From positions 124,001-188,000 of the forward strand of contig CAWBXZ010000007.1 of NCBI GenBank assembly GCA_963792855.1: a stretch of DNA of 64,000 bases, given 5' to 3'. A program made the translations under genes and the position numbers. This document shows, one piece after another, positions 53,917 through 63,708 of the stretch (its first letter is position 1; each line of letters opens with the position of its first letter). The DNA comes from SG8-40 sp963792855. Its GTDB lineage: Bacteria; Pseudomonadota; Gammaproteobacteria; Burkholderiales; Eutrophovitaceae. The notes below the pieces were generated by a model. That model saw nothing but the letters and a program-made list of their open reading frames with translations. It did no database searches and was not told the DNA's origin.

Positions 53917-54008
53917 GTCGTTTCAACTGTGAGGTTCGAAAATCGATTGCGCTGGACGGTCAGGCGTTTGCGTCACAGCGGGGAACGCCCGGAACCGGGC
54001 GGCGCGCC

Positions 54009-54830
54009 TTACGCAAGCCAGCGCTTGCGGCGGCGGTAATGCTTCGAATCGCGAAAACTCTTGCGGCCGGAGGTGGATATGCCGAGATAGAATTCCTTGA
54101 CGTCCTCGTTGCTGGCGAGATCGTTCGCCGGTCCATCCATCACGACACGGCCGTTCTCGAGAATGTAACCGTAGTCGGCGTGACGCAGCGCCACGCTGGT
54201 GTTTTGCTCGGCGAGAAGGAAACTGACGTTCTCCTTGCGGTTGAGATCCTCAACGATCGCAAAAATTTCTTCGACGATCTGGGGCGCCAGTCCCATCGAC
54301 GGTTCGTCAAGCAAGATCATGCGCGGCCGTGCCATCAACGCGCGGCCAACTGCGGTCATCTGCTGTTCTCCGCCCGAAGTGTAACCGGCGAGGCTGCTTC
54401 GCCGTTGCTTTAGCCGGGGGAAGTATGAATACACTTTTTCCAGATCAGCAGCGATTTCGGCGCGCGCACCGCCGCGGGTAAATGCTCCGGTGAGCAGATT
54501 CTCCTCGACCGTCAGGTGTGCGAAACAGTGCCGGCCCTCCATGACCTGAATCACGCCGCGCTTGACCACCAGTGAAGGATTGAGCTGGTCAATGCGTTCG
54601 TCATCGAACACGATCGAGCCTTTGGTGACGTCGCCCCGTTCGGCGCCGAGCAAATTCGAGATCGCCTTGAGAGTGGTCGATTTTCCTGCACCGTTTGCAC
54701 CCAGCAGCGCAACGATGCTGCCTTCCTCGACGTCAAGGGAAACCCCCTTGAGGACGAGGATGACGTGGTCGTAGATCACCTCGATGTTCTTCACCGACAA
54801 AAGGGTCCGGCCCGGCGTGCTCTCTGTCAT
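54009..54830 (-). CDS. livF: Branched-chain amino acid-type ABC transporter ATPase LivF
   Basis: ATPase of 273 residues. Walker A is LLGANGAGKSTT, the Q-loop is VIQVMEGRHCFAHLTVEENL, the signature is TSGGEQQMTAVGRALM and Walker B is RMILLDEPSMGL. The C-terminus is longer than usual and basic (HYRRRKRWLA). ATG 54830 is chosen because the stretch before it is not family-like. The solute may be an aromatic acid rather than an amino acid. Confidence 0.92.
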   Translation of the reverse strand: MTESTPGRTLLSVKNIEVIYDHVILVLKGVSLDVEEGSIVALLGANGAGKSTTLKAISNLLGAERGDVTKGSIVFDDERIDQLNPSLVVKRGVIQVMEGRHCFAHLTVEENLLTGAFTRGGARAEIAADLEKVYSYFPRLKQRRSSLAGYTSGGEQQMTAVGRALMARPRMILLDEPSMGLAPQIVEEIFAIVEDLNRKENVSFLLAEQNTSVALRHADYGYILENGRVVMDGPANDLASNEDVKEFYLGISTSGRKSFRDSKHYRRRKRWLA

Positions 54831-54896
54831 GACAATCCCGTTATGCTCGATGCGCGTGCGGGCGGATCCGTACAGGCTCCGCCCGGGTGCAAACAA

Positions 54897-56222
54897 TCAA
54901 CCCTTGCAGCTCGCCCGTTTGATGTTCTTCTCTTTGGCGTAGGCGTCCGCAGCGGCATCCACCATCGGGCGCAATACCGAGTTATCCCCTTCGATCCAGT
55001 CGGACACAAATTTCCACTCGCTGCCGGTCCATTGATGGATGCGCGCCCTTCGCGAACCCTCGTGATCGTTGCAGGTGACCTTGAGCGGTTGCATCATGTC
55101 GCCGAGTCCGAGTTCCTTGATGCGGGCTGCGGTCACATTCAGGTTCTCGATGCCCCAGCGCACCTGTTCGCCGGTCAGCGACTTGTTGCCGTATTTGCCC
55201 TGCGCGGTGCGGATCGCTTCAACGATCAATATCGCGTTGAGCAATCCACGGTTGTAGAGCACGTCACCGACGTTTTCTGCGGGCCCGGCGCCATTTCCCT
55301 TGCCATAGACGTATTCAAGAATATCCGTGTGTACCGGTGTTCTTCCGGCCGAGTGCTGCAACGTAATCGCGTTGAAGCCCTTGGCGTTGTCCCCCGCGGG
55401 CAGTACATCGGGTTCCGCGCCTGCCCACCACACGCCGAAAATCTTGTCGCGCGGGTACCTGACAGCGGACGCTTCCTTGATCGCCGTTGAGTTCATGATG
55501 CCCCAGCCCCAGAGGAACACGAAGTCGGGACGGTTCTGGCGGACCTGCAGCCATGCCGCCTTCTGTTCCACGCCAGGGTGGGTCACCGGGATCTTGATGA
55601 GCGTGAAGCCGTGCATGCCGGCACGTTTTTCAAGCAGCGGGATCGGTTCCTTGCCATAAGGCGAATCGTGATAAACCAGCGCGATCTTTTTGCCTTTCAG
55701 CTTGTTCAGACCGCCGCTGAGGTTGCCCACGTGCTGTACCAGGATATCGGCAGCAGTCCAGTACGTTCCCAGCAGAGGGAAGTTCCACGGAAACACGGAT
55801 CCGTCAACAGACTCAGAGCGGCCATAACCCATGGTCACGAGGGGAATCTTGTCACTTGCGACTTTCTCGGTCAGCGCAAAGGTAATTCCGGTCGATAGCG
55901 GGTTCACTACGGACGCGCCGGTCGGGCCCTTGCCCTTGAGACGTTCGTAGCATTCAACGCCGCGATCAGTGGCGTATCCGGTTTCGCACTCTTCGAACGT
56001 AATCGTGACGCCGTTCATGCCGCCATCGCGCGCGTTCACAAGATTCAGGTAGTCCACGAACCCGTTTGCGAAAGGAATGCCATTTGGCGCATACGGGCCG
56101 CTGCGATAAACCAGCAGCGGAATGAACTGTTCGGCGGCAGCATACGCCGCGGGGATCGCGCCAATCGAGCCGGCGACCGCAAGCCCCAGCAACAGCATCT
56201 TGAGTTTCAGGAACGTACGCAT
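54897..56222 (-). CDS. ABC transporter substrate-binding protein (Liv/Amo type)
   Basis: Periplasmic binding protein of 441 residues, type 1 fold. A signal peptide (MRTFLKLKMLLLGLAVAGSIG to AYA-AA) is followed by IPLLVYRSGPYAPNGIPFANGFVDYLN. The sequences ITFEECETGY and VNPLSTGITFALTEKV are characteristic of the subgroup found with aromatic-acid CoA ligases. It lies between livM and livF. Confidence 0.88.
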   Translation of the reverse strand: MRTFLKLKMLLLGLAVAGSIGAIPAAYAAAEQFIPLLVYRSGPYAPNGIPFANGFVDYLNLVNARDGGMNGVTITFEECETGYATDRGVECYERLKGKGPTGASVVNPLSTGITFALTEKVASDKIPLVTMGYGRSESVDGSVFPWNFPLLGTYWTAADILVQHVGNLSGGLNKLKGKKIALVYHDSPYGKEPIPLLEKRAGMHGFTLIKIPVTHPGVEQKAAWLQVRQNRPDFVFLWGWGIMNSTAIKEASAVRYPRDKIFGVWWAGAEPDVLPAGDNAKGFNAITLQHSAGRTPVHTDILEYVYGKGNGAGPAENVGDVLYNRGLLNAILIVEAIRTAQGKYGNKSLTGEQVRWGIENLNVTAARIKELGLGDMMQPLKVTCNDHEGSRRARIHQWTGSEWKFVSDWIEGDNSVLRPMVDAAADAYAKEKNIKRASCKG

Positions 56223-56312
56223 GGTTCTTCTCCTAAGTGACACAACACCGGTAATACAACACCACCTGTTTTCGGTAGCTTCGACAACGGACCGGGGTCT
56301 TTCCCGTTCCGA

Positions 56313-57377
56313 TCAGTACGGAAACGGCCACAATCGCAATTTTTCCTTCGTGATACGCCACAAGCGGGCCAGGCCTTGCGGTTCGACAGCCAGGAAAAAC
56401 ACGATCAGGGCTCCGAATATCATGAACTCGATGTGCGAAATCATGGCCGTTGACAGCTGTATGTCCAGCCACTGCGGCAACTGATTCAGGAACAGCGGCA
56501 ACACCGTGATGAAGGCCGCACCCAGGAAAGCACCGAGTATCGATCCGAGTCCGCCGATAATGACCATAAACAGAATACTGAACGAACGGTTGACATCGAA
56601 CGCGAGCGGCTCCCATGAGCCCAGGTGCACGAAACCCCACAGGGCGCCCGCCACACCGATAAAGAATGAACTCACGGCAAAGGCCGAGAGCTTTGCATAC
56701 ATCGGCCGGATGCCTATGATTTCCGCGGCCACGTCCATGTCACGCGTTGCCATCCAGGACCGGCCGATCCGGCCGCGAACGAGGTTTTTTGCAATGATCG
56801 CGAACAACACCAGTATCGTCAGGCACAGGAAGTATTTCCGCAGCGGTGATTCGAATTCGAAACCGAACACGCTGATCGGCGGGACGGCGATCGAGCCCGA
56901 CGGCGTGTAATTGGTAAACCAGCCGATGCGGCTGAATACCCAGTCGATAAAGAACTGCGCAGCAAGTGTTGCCACCGCCAGGTAGAAGCCCTTGATGCGC
57001 AAGCTTGGTATCCCGAACAATATGCCGACCAGGGTCGCGACGCCGCCCGCGAGCACGAACGCAATCAAGGGGTTCAGTCCGGGTATGCGTATCCAGAAGT
57101 TATAGGCGGCGTAGGCACCCACTGCCATGAACGCGCCCGTTCCGAGAGACAACTGGCCGCAGTAACCCACCAGGAGATTGAGACCCAGAGCGGCCAGCGC
57201 CATGATCAGAAACGGAATGAAAATCGCGCGAAACAGGTACTCGTTGGACAACAGCGGGATGGCGACGAAGCCAATGAGAAGCCAGATGCCGATAAATATG
57301 CGGTCCTGCGTAATCGGGAACACCGCCTGGTCGGCGGCGTAACTGGTCTTGAACTGTCCTGCTTCGCGATAGAACAT
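56313..57377 (-). CDS. livM: ABC transporter permease LivM
   Basis: Inner-membrane permease of 354 residues with about ten hydrophobic helices. It has GYCGQLSLGTGAFMAVGAY, a LivM hallmark, and the coupling loop MATRDMDVAAEIIGIRPMYAKLSAFAVS in place of EAA. It forms the channel with LivH. Confidence 0.93.
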   Translation of the reverse strand: MFYREAGQFKTSYAADQAVFPITQDRIFIGIWLLIGFVAIPLLSNEYLFRAIFIPFLIMALAALGLNLLVGYCGQLSLGTGAFMAVGAYAAYNFWIRIPGLNPLIAFVLAGGVATLVGILFGIPSLRIKGFYLAVATLAAQFFIDWVFSRIGWFTNYTPSGSIAVPPISVFGFEFESPLRKYFLCLTILVLFAIIAKNLVRGRIGRSWMATRDMDVAAEIIGIRPMYAKLSAFAVSSFFIGVAGALWGFVHLGSWEPLAFDVNRSFSILFMVIIGGLGSILGAFLGAAFITVLPLFLNQLPQWLDIQLSTAMISHIEFMIFGALIVFFLAVEPQGLARLWRITKEKLRLWPFPY

Positions 57378-57448
57378 GATTCGTTAACGTTCCGGATGTT
57401 GAATGGTTGCCACTCGCATGGTGCTTTGTTGCATACAGGGACGGTTCG

Positions 57449-58360
57449 TCATACCCGGTCGATGTGCTTTTCGCCGAACAGGCCTTGTGGCCGGAACAGC
57501 AGGAAGAACAGCGCCAGCACGTAAGCAAACCAGTTCTCGATGCCGCCGCCGATGTATGGCCCCAGGTAAACCTCTGAAAGTTTTTCACCTGCACCGATGA
57601 TCAGGCCGCCGACAATGGCACCGAGCACGGACTCGAATCCACCGAGAATCAGCACCGGCAGCGCTTTGAGCGCGATCAGTGACAACGAGAACTGCACGCC
57701 CAGTTTCGAACCCCAGATAATCCCCGCAACCAACGCAACCAGGCCGGCGACGGTCCACACGATGATCCATATGTAGTTGAGCGGGATGCCGACTGACTGG
57801 GCAGCCTGGTGATCGTCGGCAACGGCGCGCAAGGCGCGGCCTATACGCGTACGCTGAAAAAACAGAGCCAGCACGGCAACCAGCACGCCGGCAACGAGCG
57901 CGGCGACCATGTCTTCGGTCGACAGCAGCACACCGCCCTCGAATATCGATTCGAACAGCAGGACCGGGTCCTTGGGAATGCCGACATCCAGCGTATAGAT
58001 GTCGCTGCCCCAGATAGCCTGGCCAAATCCGTCGAGAAAATAGGCGATCCCGAGCGTCGCCATGAACAGGCTGATGCCGGGCTGGTTGACCAGCGGCCGC
58101 AACACCAGCCGCTCGACGACAATTGCCAGCACGATCATGATTGCGATGGTGATCGCCAGCGCCAGCAGCATGGGCGCGAAGGTGTCTTTCAGGATGTCGA
58201 GCAGGCGCACGAAACTCAGCGCGGCGAACAGCACCATCGCACCCTGTGCGAAATTGAATACCCCGGAGGCTTTGAAAATCAGCACGAAGCCGAGCGCAAC
58301 CAGCGAGTACAGCACGCCCGCCATCAGTCCGCCGACAAGAACTTCGATAAAGAAACCCAT
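57449..58360 (-). CDS. livH: ABC transporter permease LivH
   Basis: Inner-membrane permease of 303 residues with about eight helices. The N-terminal LVALGFVLIFKASGVFNFAQG, the loop RALRAVADDHQAAQSVGIPLNYIW and the ending FRPQGLFGEKHIDRV are conserved in LivH. It lies 71 bp before livM. Confidence 0.93.
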   Translation of the reverse strand: MGFFIEVLVGGLMAGVLYSLVALGFVLIFKASGVFNFAQGAMVLFAALSFVRLLDILKDTFAPMLLALAITIAIMIVLAIVVERLVLRPLVNQPGISLFMATLGIAYFLDGFGQAIWGSDIYTLDVGIPKDPVLLFESIFEGGVLLSTEDMVAALVAGVLVAVLALFFQRTRIGRALRAVADDHQAAQSVGIPLNYIWIIVWTVAGLVALVAGIIWGSKLGVQFSLSLIALKALPVLILGGFESVLGAIVGGLIIGAGEKLSEVYLGPYIGGGIENWFAYVLALFFLLFRPQGLFGEKHIDRV

Positions 58361-58480
58361 ATCTGGTGAAACACAACATGCGCCGGCTGCGAGAATCCCT
58401 GTTGCTGCTGCCGGTCAAGCCCCGGTCATGTCGTGTAGTGCCTCCCTGTTGTTGTTTCGCCCGGTTGCCCCGTGTCTGGT

Positions 58481-59269
58481 TCAGTGCGCAACGCCCAGAT
58501 AGGCGTCGATCACTTCCTGATTGCTGCGAATCTCGTCCGGCGTTCCGTCGCCGATCTTTCTGCCGTAATCGAGCACCACGACGCGATCGGACAAATCCAT
58601 CACCACGCCCATGTCGTGTTCGATCAGCACAATCGTTGTGCCGAATTCGTCGTTGATATCGAGAATGAAGCGGCTCATGTCCTCTTTTTCCTCGATGTTC
58701 ATGCCTGCCATCGGTTCGTCAAGCAGCAGCAATTCCGGTTCGGCGGCCAGCGCGCGGCCCAGTTCGACGCGCTTTTGCAGGCCGTAGGGCAGGCGCCCGA
58801 CCGGCGTTTTGCGAATCGACTCAATCTGCAGGAAGTCGATGATCTCCTCGACCTTGCGGCGGTGCCGGATTTCCTCATTGCGCGCCTTGCCGAGGTAAAT
58901 GCACTGCCAGAAAAAGCCGGCGTGCATCTTCAGGGTCCGTCCGGTCATGATGTTGTCGAGCACGCTCATGCCCTTGAACAGCGCGATGTTCTGGAACGTA
59001 CGTGCGATACCCTGACGGGCGGCCTCGTGCGGGCGCATCTGCGAGCGCGTCGCGCCCTTGTAGGTCACGCTGCCGCTGCTGGGGTGATACACGCCGTTGA
59101 TGACATTGAGCAGCGAGCTTTTGCCTGCGCCGTTCGGGCCTATGATCGCGAGGATCTCGTGCTCACGCACGTGCAGGCTGATGTCGGTCAGCGCCTTGAC
59201 GCCGCCAAAAGACAACGAAATGCTGTCCATGCTCAGGACCGGTTCGCCGAGCGATCGCACCGCCGTCAT
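58481..59269 (-). CDS. livG: Branched-chain amino acid-type ABC transporter ATPase LivG
   Basis: ATPase of 262 residues. Walker A is IIGPNGAGKSSLLN, the Q-loop is GIARTFQNIALFKGMSVLDNIM, the signature is LPYGLQKRVELGRAL and Walker B is LLLLDEPMAGMN. ATG 59269 overlaps the preceding acyl-CoA synthetase stop (TGATG), so translation is coupled. A GTG at 59272 is the other choice. Confidence 0.94.
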   Translation of the reverse strand: MTAVRSLGEPVLSMDSISLSFGGVKALTDISLHVREHEILAIIGPNGAGKSSLLNVINGVYHPSSGSVTYKGATRSQMRPHEAARQGIARTFQNIALFKGMSVLDNIMTGRTLKMHAGFFWQCIYLGKARNEEIRHRRKVEEIIDFLQIESIRKTPVGRLPYGLQKRVELGRALAAEPELLLLDEPMAGMNIEEKEDMSRFILDINDEFGTTIVLIEHDMGVVMDLSDRVVVLDYGRKIGDGTPDEIRSNQEVIDAYLGVAH

Positions 59270-61236
59270 CACGCAGCCTTTCTCTGTTCGGCCGCCTCAA
59301 CCAGCGCGACATCCCGGATCTTGACGTCGGCCCTGATCACGCCGCTGCGGCCGTCTTCGAACTTGACCTGGGTCTCAATTTCGCAGTGATCGGCACCGCT
59401 GAACAGGGCCGTCACCAGCGGTTGGTATTTTTCCGCCACGAAGTTGCGACGCACCTTGCGGGTGCGCGTGAGCTCATCGTCATCGGCGTCCAGCTCCTTG
59501 TGCAGAATCAGGAAACGCCGGATTTGCGAGCCCGAAAGGCTGGCTTCCTGCGCAAGATCCTCGTTGACCTTGTCAACGCATTCCCGCAGCAGTGAATAGA
59601 CTTCATCCTTTTGCGCAAGGTCGACGTAACCGGCATAGGGCAATCCGTTGCGCTCGGCCCAGTTGCCGACTGCCTGCATCTCGATGTTCAGAAAGGCGCA
59701 GACCATGTCGCGGCCATCGCCAAAACAGACTGCTTCCTTGACGAACGGGAAGAACTTCAGCTTGTTCTCGAGAAACTGCGGCGCGAACATGGTGCCGTCG
59801 TTGAGGTTGCCGACGTCCTTGGCGCGGTCGATGATTTTCAGGTGGCCGTCGTTGTCAAAAAAGCCGGCGTCGCCGGTCTTGAAATAACCATCGGCCGTGA
59901 GCGTTTCGGCACTGGCCTCCGGGCTCTTGTAGTACTCCTTGAGCATGCCCGGACTCTTGACGAGGATTTCACCCTTGTCGGCGATCTTTATTTCGACACC
60001 CGGCAATGGCTTGCCGACGGTGTCCAGTCTTGATTCGCCGTTGGGCTGCTTGCACACGTAGGCCGCCGTCTCGGTTTGCCCATAGAGCTGTTTCAGGTTG
60101 ATGCCCAGCGATCGATAGAAACGGTACAGATCGGGGCCGATCGCCGCACCGCCGGTATACGCGACCCGAATGCGGCTCATGCCGAGGTTGTTGCGCAACG
60201 GCCCGTAAATCAGCGCGTCGCCGACCGCGTACAGAATCCGGTCGAACAGCGACACCGGCTTGCCGTCCATGATTTGCGGTCCGCAGCGTTTTGCCACCGC
60301 CATGAACGCATCGAACAGCCAGCGTTTGAACCGGCTCGCGTCCTCCATGCGAATCATCACCTGGGTGAGCAGGTTCTCGAACACACGAGGCGGCGCGAAG
60401 TAATACGTCGGCCCGATTTCACGCAGGTCGGTCATCACCGTTTCGGACGACTCCGGGCAATTTACCGTGAAGCCGGCCACCAGCGCCTGGCTGTAGGAAA
60501 ACAGGTGGTCGCCGACCCAGGCCATTGGCAGATAGGAAAGCACTTCATCGCTGTCGTTGAACCCATCGAAGCTGACGTCGCCGCGAGAGGCTTCGATAAA
60601 GGCGCGGTGCGTCAGGCAAACGCCCTTCGGCTTGCTGGTGGTGCCCGATGTGTAGAGGATTACCGAAACATCGTCCGGTTTGCCTTGCCCGACTTGCGCG
60701 GGATAGAAGTCCGGATGCGCTTCGTCGTATTCGCGCCCGACATCGCGCAGTTCGCTGTAGGGAAGCAACTGTGGTTGCGTGTAATGACGCATGCCGCGCG
60801 GATCATCGTAAATGATCAGTTTCAGGCGCGGGCATTGCGGCAGCAGTTCGAGCAGTTTGTCGACCTGCTCCTGGTCCTCGACGATGGCGACCTCGATTTC
60901 GGCGTTTTCCAGGACGTATTGCATTTCCTGTGAAATGGCATCCTGGTAGAGCGGTACCGGCACGGCGCCGATGCTTTGCGCGGCGGCGAACGACCAGTAC
61001 AGCCGCGGCCGATTGTCGCCGATGATGGCGATGTTCATGCCCCGCGTTAAGCCACGCGAGGCAAGTCCGCATGCCAGCCAGCGAACCTCGTCAGCGCTTT
61101 CTTTCCAGGTCCAGCTCTGCCAGATACCGAGGTCTTTCTCACGCATGGCCACTTTTTCGCCGCGCACGCGTGCATTCTCAAGCAATAGCTTGGGGAAGGT
61201 CTCGGTCGTAACCGTACCGACGGCGGTTTGCGTCAA
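59269..61236 (-). CDS. Long-chain-type acyl-CoA synthetase (AMP-binding)
   Basis: An adenylate-forming ligase of 655 residues. The P-loop is LYTSGTTSKPKGV, A4-A5 motifs include YGQTETAAYVCK, the hinge region is YFKTGDAGFFDNDGHLKIIDRAKD and the C-terminal Lys region follows. TTG 61236 is chosen as start because AGGAGGA lies 6 bp upstream and homology begins there. It is the first gene of the liv cluster. The substrate is unknown, possibly an aromatic or fatty acid; it differs from the PaaK-like ligase at 52678. Confidence 0.9.
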   Translation of the reverse strand: MTQTAVGTVTTETFPKLLLENARVRGEKVAMREKDLGIWQSWTWKESADEVRWLACGLASRGLTRGMNIAIIGDNRPRLYWSFAAAQSIGAVPVPLYQDAISQEMQYVLENAEIEVAIVEDQEQVDKLLELLPQCPRLKLIIYDDPRGMRHYTQPQLLPYSELRDVGREYDEAHPDFYPAQVGQGKPDDVSVILYTSGTTSKPKGVCLTHRAFIEASRGDVSFDGFNDSDEVLSYLPMAWVGDHLFSYSQALVAGFTVNCPESSETVMTDLREIGPTYYFAPPRVFENLLTQVMIRMEDASRFKRWLFDAFMAVAKRCGPQIMDGKPVSLFDRILYAVGDALIYGPLRNNLGMSRIRVAYTGGAAIGPDLYRFYRSLGINLKQLYGQTETAAYVCKQPNGESRLDTVGKPLPGVEIKIADKGEILVKSPGMLKEYYKSPEASAETLTADGYFKTGDAGFFDNDGHLKIIDRAKDVGNLNDGTMFAPQFLENKLKFFPFVKEAVCFGDGRDMVCAFLNIEMQAVGNWAERNGLPYAGYVDLAQKDEVYSLLRECVDKVNEDLAQEASLSGSQIRRFLILHKELDADDDELTRTRKVRRNFVAEKYQPLVTALFSGADHCEIETQVKFEDGRSGVIRADVKIRDVALVEAAEQRKAA

Positions 61237-61669
61237 AGGGTCTCCTCCTGCGTCTGCATAGTGCGCTGTATCGTCTACTGTTTGGCCATTTCCGGTCCGG
61301 CCAGGGCGCTTCAATGCAACATCTTCTTGTACGGTGGCAATCTTACACTGAGACGGGCGCCTTGCGGTCGCGTCTTCCCGAATCAGGCAAAACGGCCAGA
61401 CGGCCTTCGGAGAAGGGACGTGCAGCAACTTTCCTGTTTGCGCTACGGGCACTTTCCCGCGCTTCGGCGCGGGTTTCGGCACCAGAACGTCGTTATCGGC
61501 CGAAGCCGGTCATTGCAGCGGCGTTGATCAGGTTCGGGATTGGCATTGCTGTGCGCTTCGTCGTTCTCCGGCGATGGGCACCGCCCGGCACTTCTCCAAC
61601 CGGTGAAGCCTGTTCGATGCAGTATGCTGTGCGCTGCGCGGGCTCGCCGGCTTGCGAGACAGAACGATC
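61237..61669. other. 433-bp divergent intergenic region, no gene recognised
   Basis: This stretch separates the acyl-CoA synthetase (minus) from the MFS gene (plus). Open frames on both strands encode Arg/Ala-rich products with no familiar motif and no ribosome site. It must hold at least two promoters. No convincing hexamer pair or repeat was found. Confidence 0.5.
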
Positions 61670-62923
61670 ATGACAACCGACAGCAACACGCCTGACCCCC
61701 GGTCCGCAACGCACGGCATCGATTCGGCCTATGCGTGGGCGCGCCTGGCCGTGACCGTGCTGTTGTCCACCATCGGTGGCGTGGGCATGTGGTCGGTGGT
61801 GGTAGTGCTGCCGGCAGTGCAAGGCGAGTTCGGCATTGCCCGGGCGGATGCCTCCCTGCCCTACACCATGACCATGATCGGTTTCGGGCTGGGTGGCGTC
61901 ATGATGGGCCGGCTGGCCGATCGCTTCGGCATCGTCATACCGGTGGTGCTCGGCGCCAGCCTGCTCAGCGTTGGTTATGCATTATCCGCGTGGGCGGACG
62001 GCATTTACCAGTTCACCCTGATTCAGGGCCTGCTGATCGGTGTGGGCACGTCGACCACCTTCGCGCCGCTGATGGCCGACACGTCGTTGTGGTTCATGAA
62101 GCGCCGTGGCGCTGCCGTGGGCATTATTGCCAGCGGCAATTACCTCGCCGGAGCGGTGTGGCCGCCGGTCGTGCAGCACTTCGTGCAGCTGGCCGGCTGG
62201 CGCGAGACGCACATCGGCATCGCCTTGTTCTGCATCGCGACCATGCTGCCGCTGGCGATGTTGCTGCGGCGGCGCGCGCCCAGCGTGGCGCCGGCAGCGG
62301 CGATGGCATTCGGCGGATCACTGCCGTTTCGGCCGCTCGGGCTTTCGCCCGGGACGCTGCAGATGCTGCTGGCCATTGCGGCGATCAGCTGTTGCGTGGC
62401 GATGGCCATGCCGCAGGTGCATCTGGTCGCCTACTGCAGCGATCTCGGTTACGGCGCGGCGCGCGGGGCTGAAATGCTGTCGCTGTTGCTCGCCTGCGGC
62501 ATCATCAGCCGCCTGACGTTCGGCTGGATATCCGACCACATCGGCGGACTGCGCACGCTGATGCTTGGCTCCTTCCTGCAGGCGTTCGCGCTGAGTCTGT
62601 ACCTGATTTTCGACGGTATCGTTTCGCTGTATCTGGTCTCCGCACTGTTCGGACTGTTTCAGGGCGGCATCGTGCCGTCCTATGCGATTATTGTCAGAGA
62701 GTATTTTTCACCCCGCGAAGCCGGACGGCGCGTCGGTGTCGTGATGATGGCGTCGCTGTTCGGCATGGCCTTTGGCGGCTGGATGTCCGGGGTGATCTAC
62801 GATGCCACGGCTTCCTATCAGATCGCTTTCGTTCACGGGATCATCTGGAATCTGGTCAATCTTTCGATTGCCGGCTGGCTGTTGCGTCGATCCTGGAAGC
62901 GGTTGGCTCCGGCTGCCGCCTGA
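61670..62923 (+). CDS. MFS transporter
   Basis: Major facilitator protein of 417 residues with twelve hydrophobic segments. The loop 2-3 signature is MMGRLADRFGIVIP and the equivalent in the second half is SRLTFGWISDHIGGLRT. It resembles the oxalate/formate antiporter-like (OFA) and monocarboxylate family by its GTSTTFAPLMADTSLWFMKRRGAAVGI stretch. Substrate unknown. ATG 61670 has no strong ribosome site. Confidence 0.85.
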   Translation: MTTDSNTPDPRSATHGIDSAYAWARLAVTVLLSTIGGVGMWSVVVVLPAVQGEFGIARADASLPYTMTMIGFGLGGVMMGRLADRFGIVIPVVLGASLLSVGYALSAWADGIYQFTLIQGLLIGVGTSTTFAPLMADTSLWFMKRRGAAVGIIASGNYLAGAVWPPVVQHFVQLAGWRETHIGIALFCIATMLPLAMLLRRRAPSVAPAAAMAFGGSLPFRPLGLSPGTLQMLLAIAAISCCVAMAMPQVHLVAYCSDLGYGAARGAEMLSLLLACGIISRLTFGWISDHIGGLRTLMLGSFLQAFALSLYLIFDGIVSLYLVSALFGLFQGGIVPSYAIIVREYFSPREAGRRVGVVMMASLFGMAFGGWMSGVIYDATASYQIAFVHGIIWNLVNLSIAGWLLRRSWKRLAPAAA

Positions 62924-62933
62924 TTTGCCGGTG

Positions 62934-63608
62934 TCAGGGCTGACGATGGCGGCGCGCTTGCAAGAGCCGGGCGAGACGCCGCATGCGCTGATCCGATATG
63001 CCGTGCTGCTCCAGGCTGATGGCGGTCTGCAGCAGGTACTCGGCGCACGACCCATAATGTCCATGCGCGCCGAGCGCCGTTGCCACGATGTCCTCGTCGT
63101 TCAAGCGGCCGGTGTAACCGGGGGTAGTGCGATCGATGACGAATGTGAGTGCCTTGACGACGCCGGAATCGGTGTGTGCATCGACCCAGCGCGGCAGATA
63201 GGCCGCAGCAATCATTTCCCGGCGCCACAGCAGTTTGAACTCCTCTGCCACGTGCTCGGCATGCAGCCGGTAAGCGACGCCGCCGCACGATCCGCCGCGA
63301 TCGAGCGCCAGCACCAGGCCCGGCCGTTCCGGCGAGCCGCGATTGATCTTCGACCACAGGTAGAAGCCACGATGATAGCCACGCACTTTCGCCAGCCGGC
63401 GTTCGGCAAAGCGCATCAGCGGGTTCCAGATCAGCGAGCCGTAGCCGAACACCCAGACGGGGTCATTGTTGTCGCGTTGTGCCAGCGACTCGCTCAATGA
63501 GCGTTCCAGCTCAGCGTCCGACAGCAACATGCCGCCATGGCCGGCATTGCGCACGGCGGTGCGAATGCCGTCGCACTCCAGTGTCGATCGACTTACGGGG
63601 TGTTTCAC
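62934..63608 (-). CDS. Gamma-glutamylcyclotransferase, ChaC family
   Basis: A ChaC-like enzyme of up to 224 residues that would degrade glutathione to 5-oxoproline and Cys-Gly. The substrate-binding motif WVFGYGSLIWNP, the RGYHRGFYLWSKINRGSPERPG stretch and LTFVIDRTTPGY are conserved. The start may be GTG 63608 or ATG 63530. It converges on the MFS gene with a 10-bp gap. Confidence 0.87.
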   Translation of the reverse strand: MKHPVSRSTLECDGIRTAVRNAGHGGMLLSDAELERSLSESLAQRDNNDPVWVFGYGSLIWNPLMRFAERRLAKVRGYHRGFYLWSKINRGSPERPGLVLALDRGGSCGGVAYRLHAEHVAEEFKLLWRREMIAAAYLPRWVDAHTDSGVVKALTFVIDRTTPGYTGRLNDEDIVATALGAHGHYGSCAEYLLQTAISLEQHGISDQRMRRLARLLQARRHRQP

Positions 63609-63708
63609 TCTGTTCGCCAGCGGATTGGTTTTAACGAAACGTCCGGTTTAATGACATGATGCCACCGGGCGACGCACTGATGAAAGCAAACTCGAACAAG
63701 TTCTGGCC

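Noticed and set aside
61314..61673. Plus-strand frame of 119 residues upstream of the MFS gene
   Set aside because: No ribosome site, Arg/Ala-rich composition and no recognisable motif; treated as intergenic.
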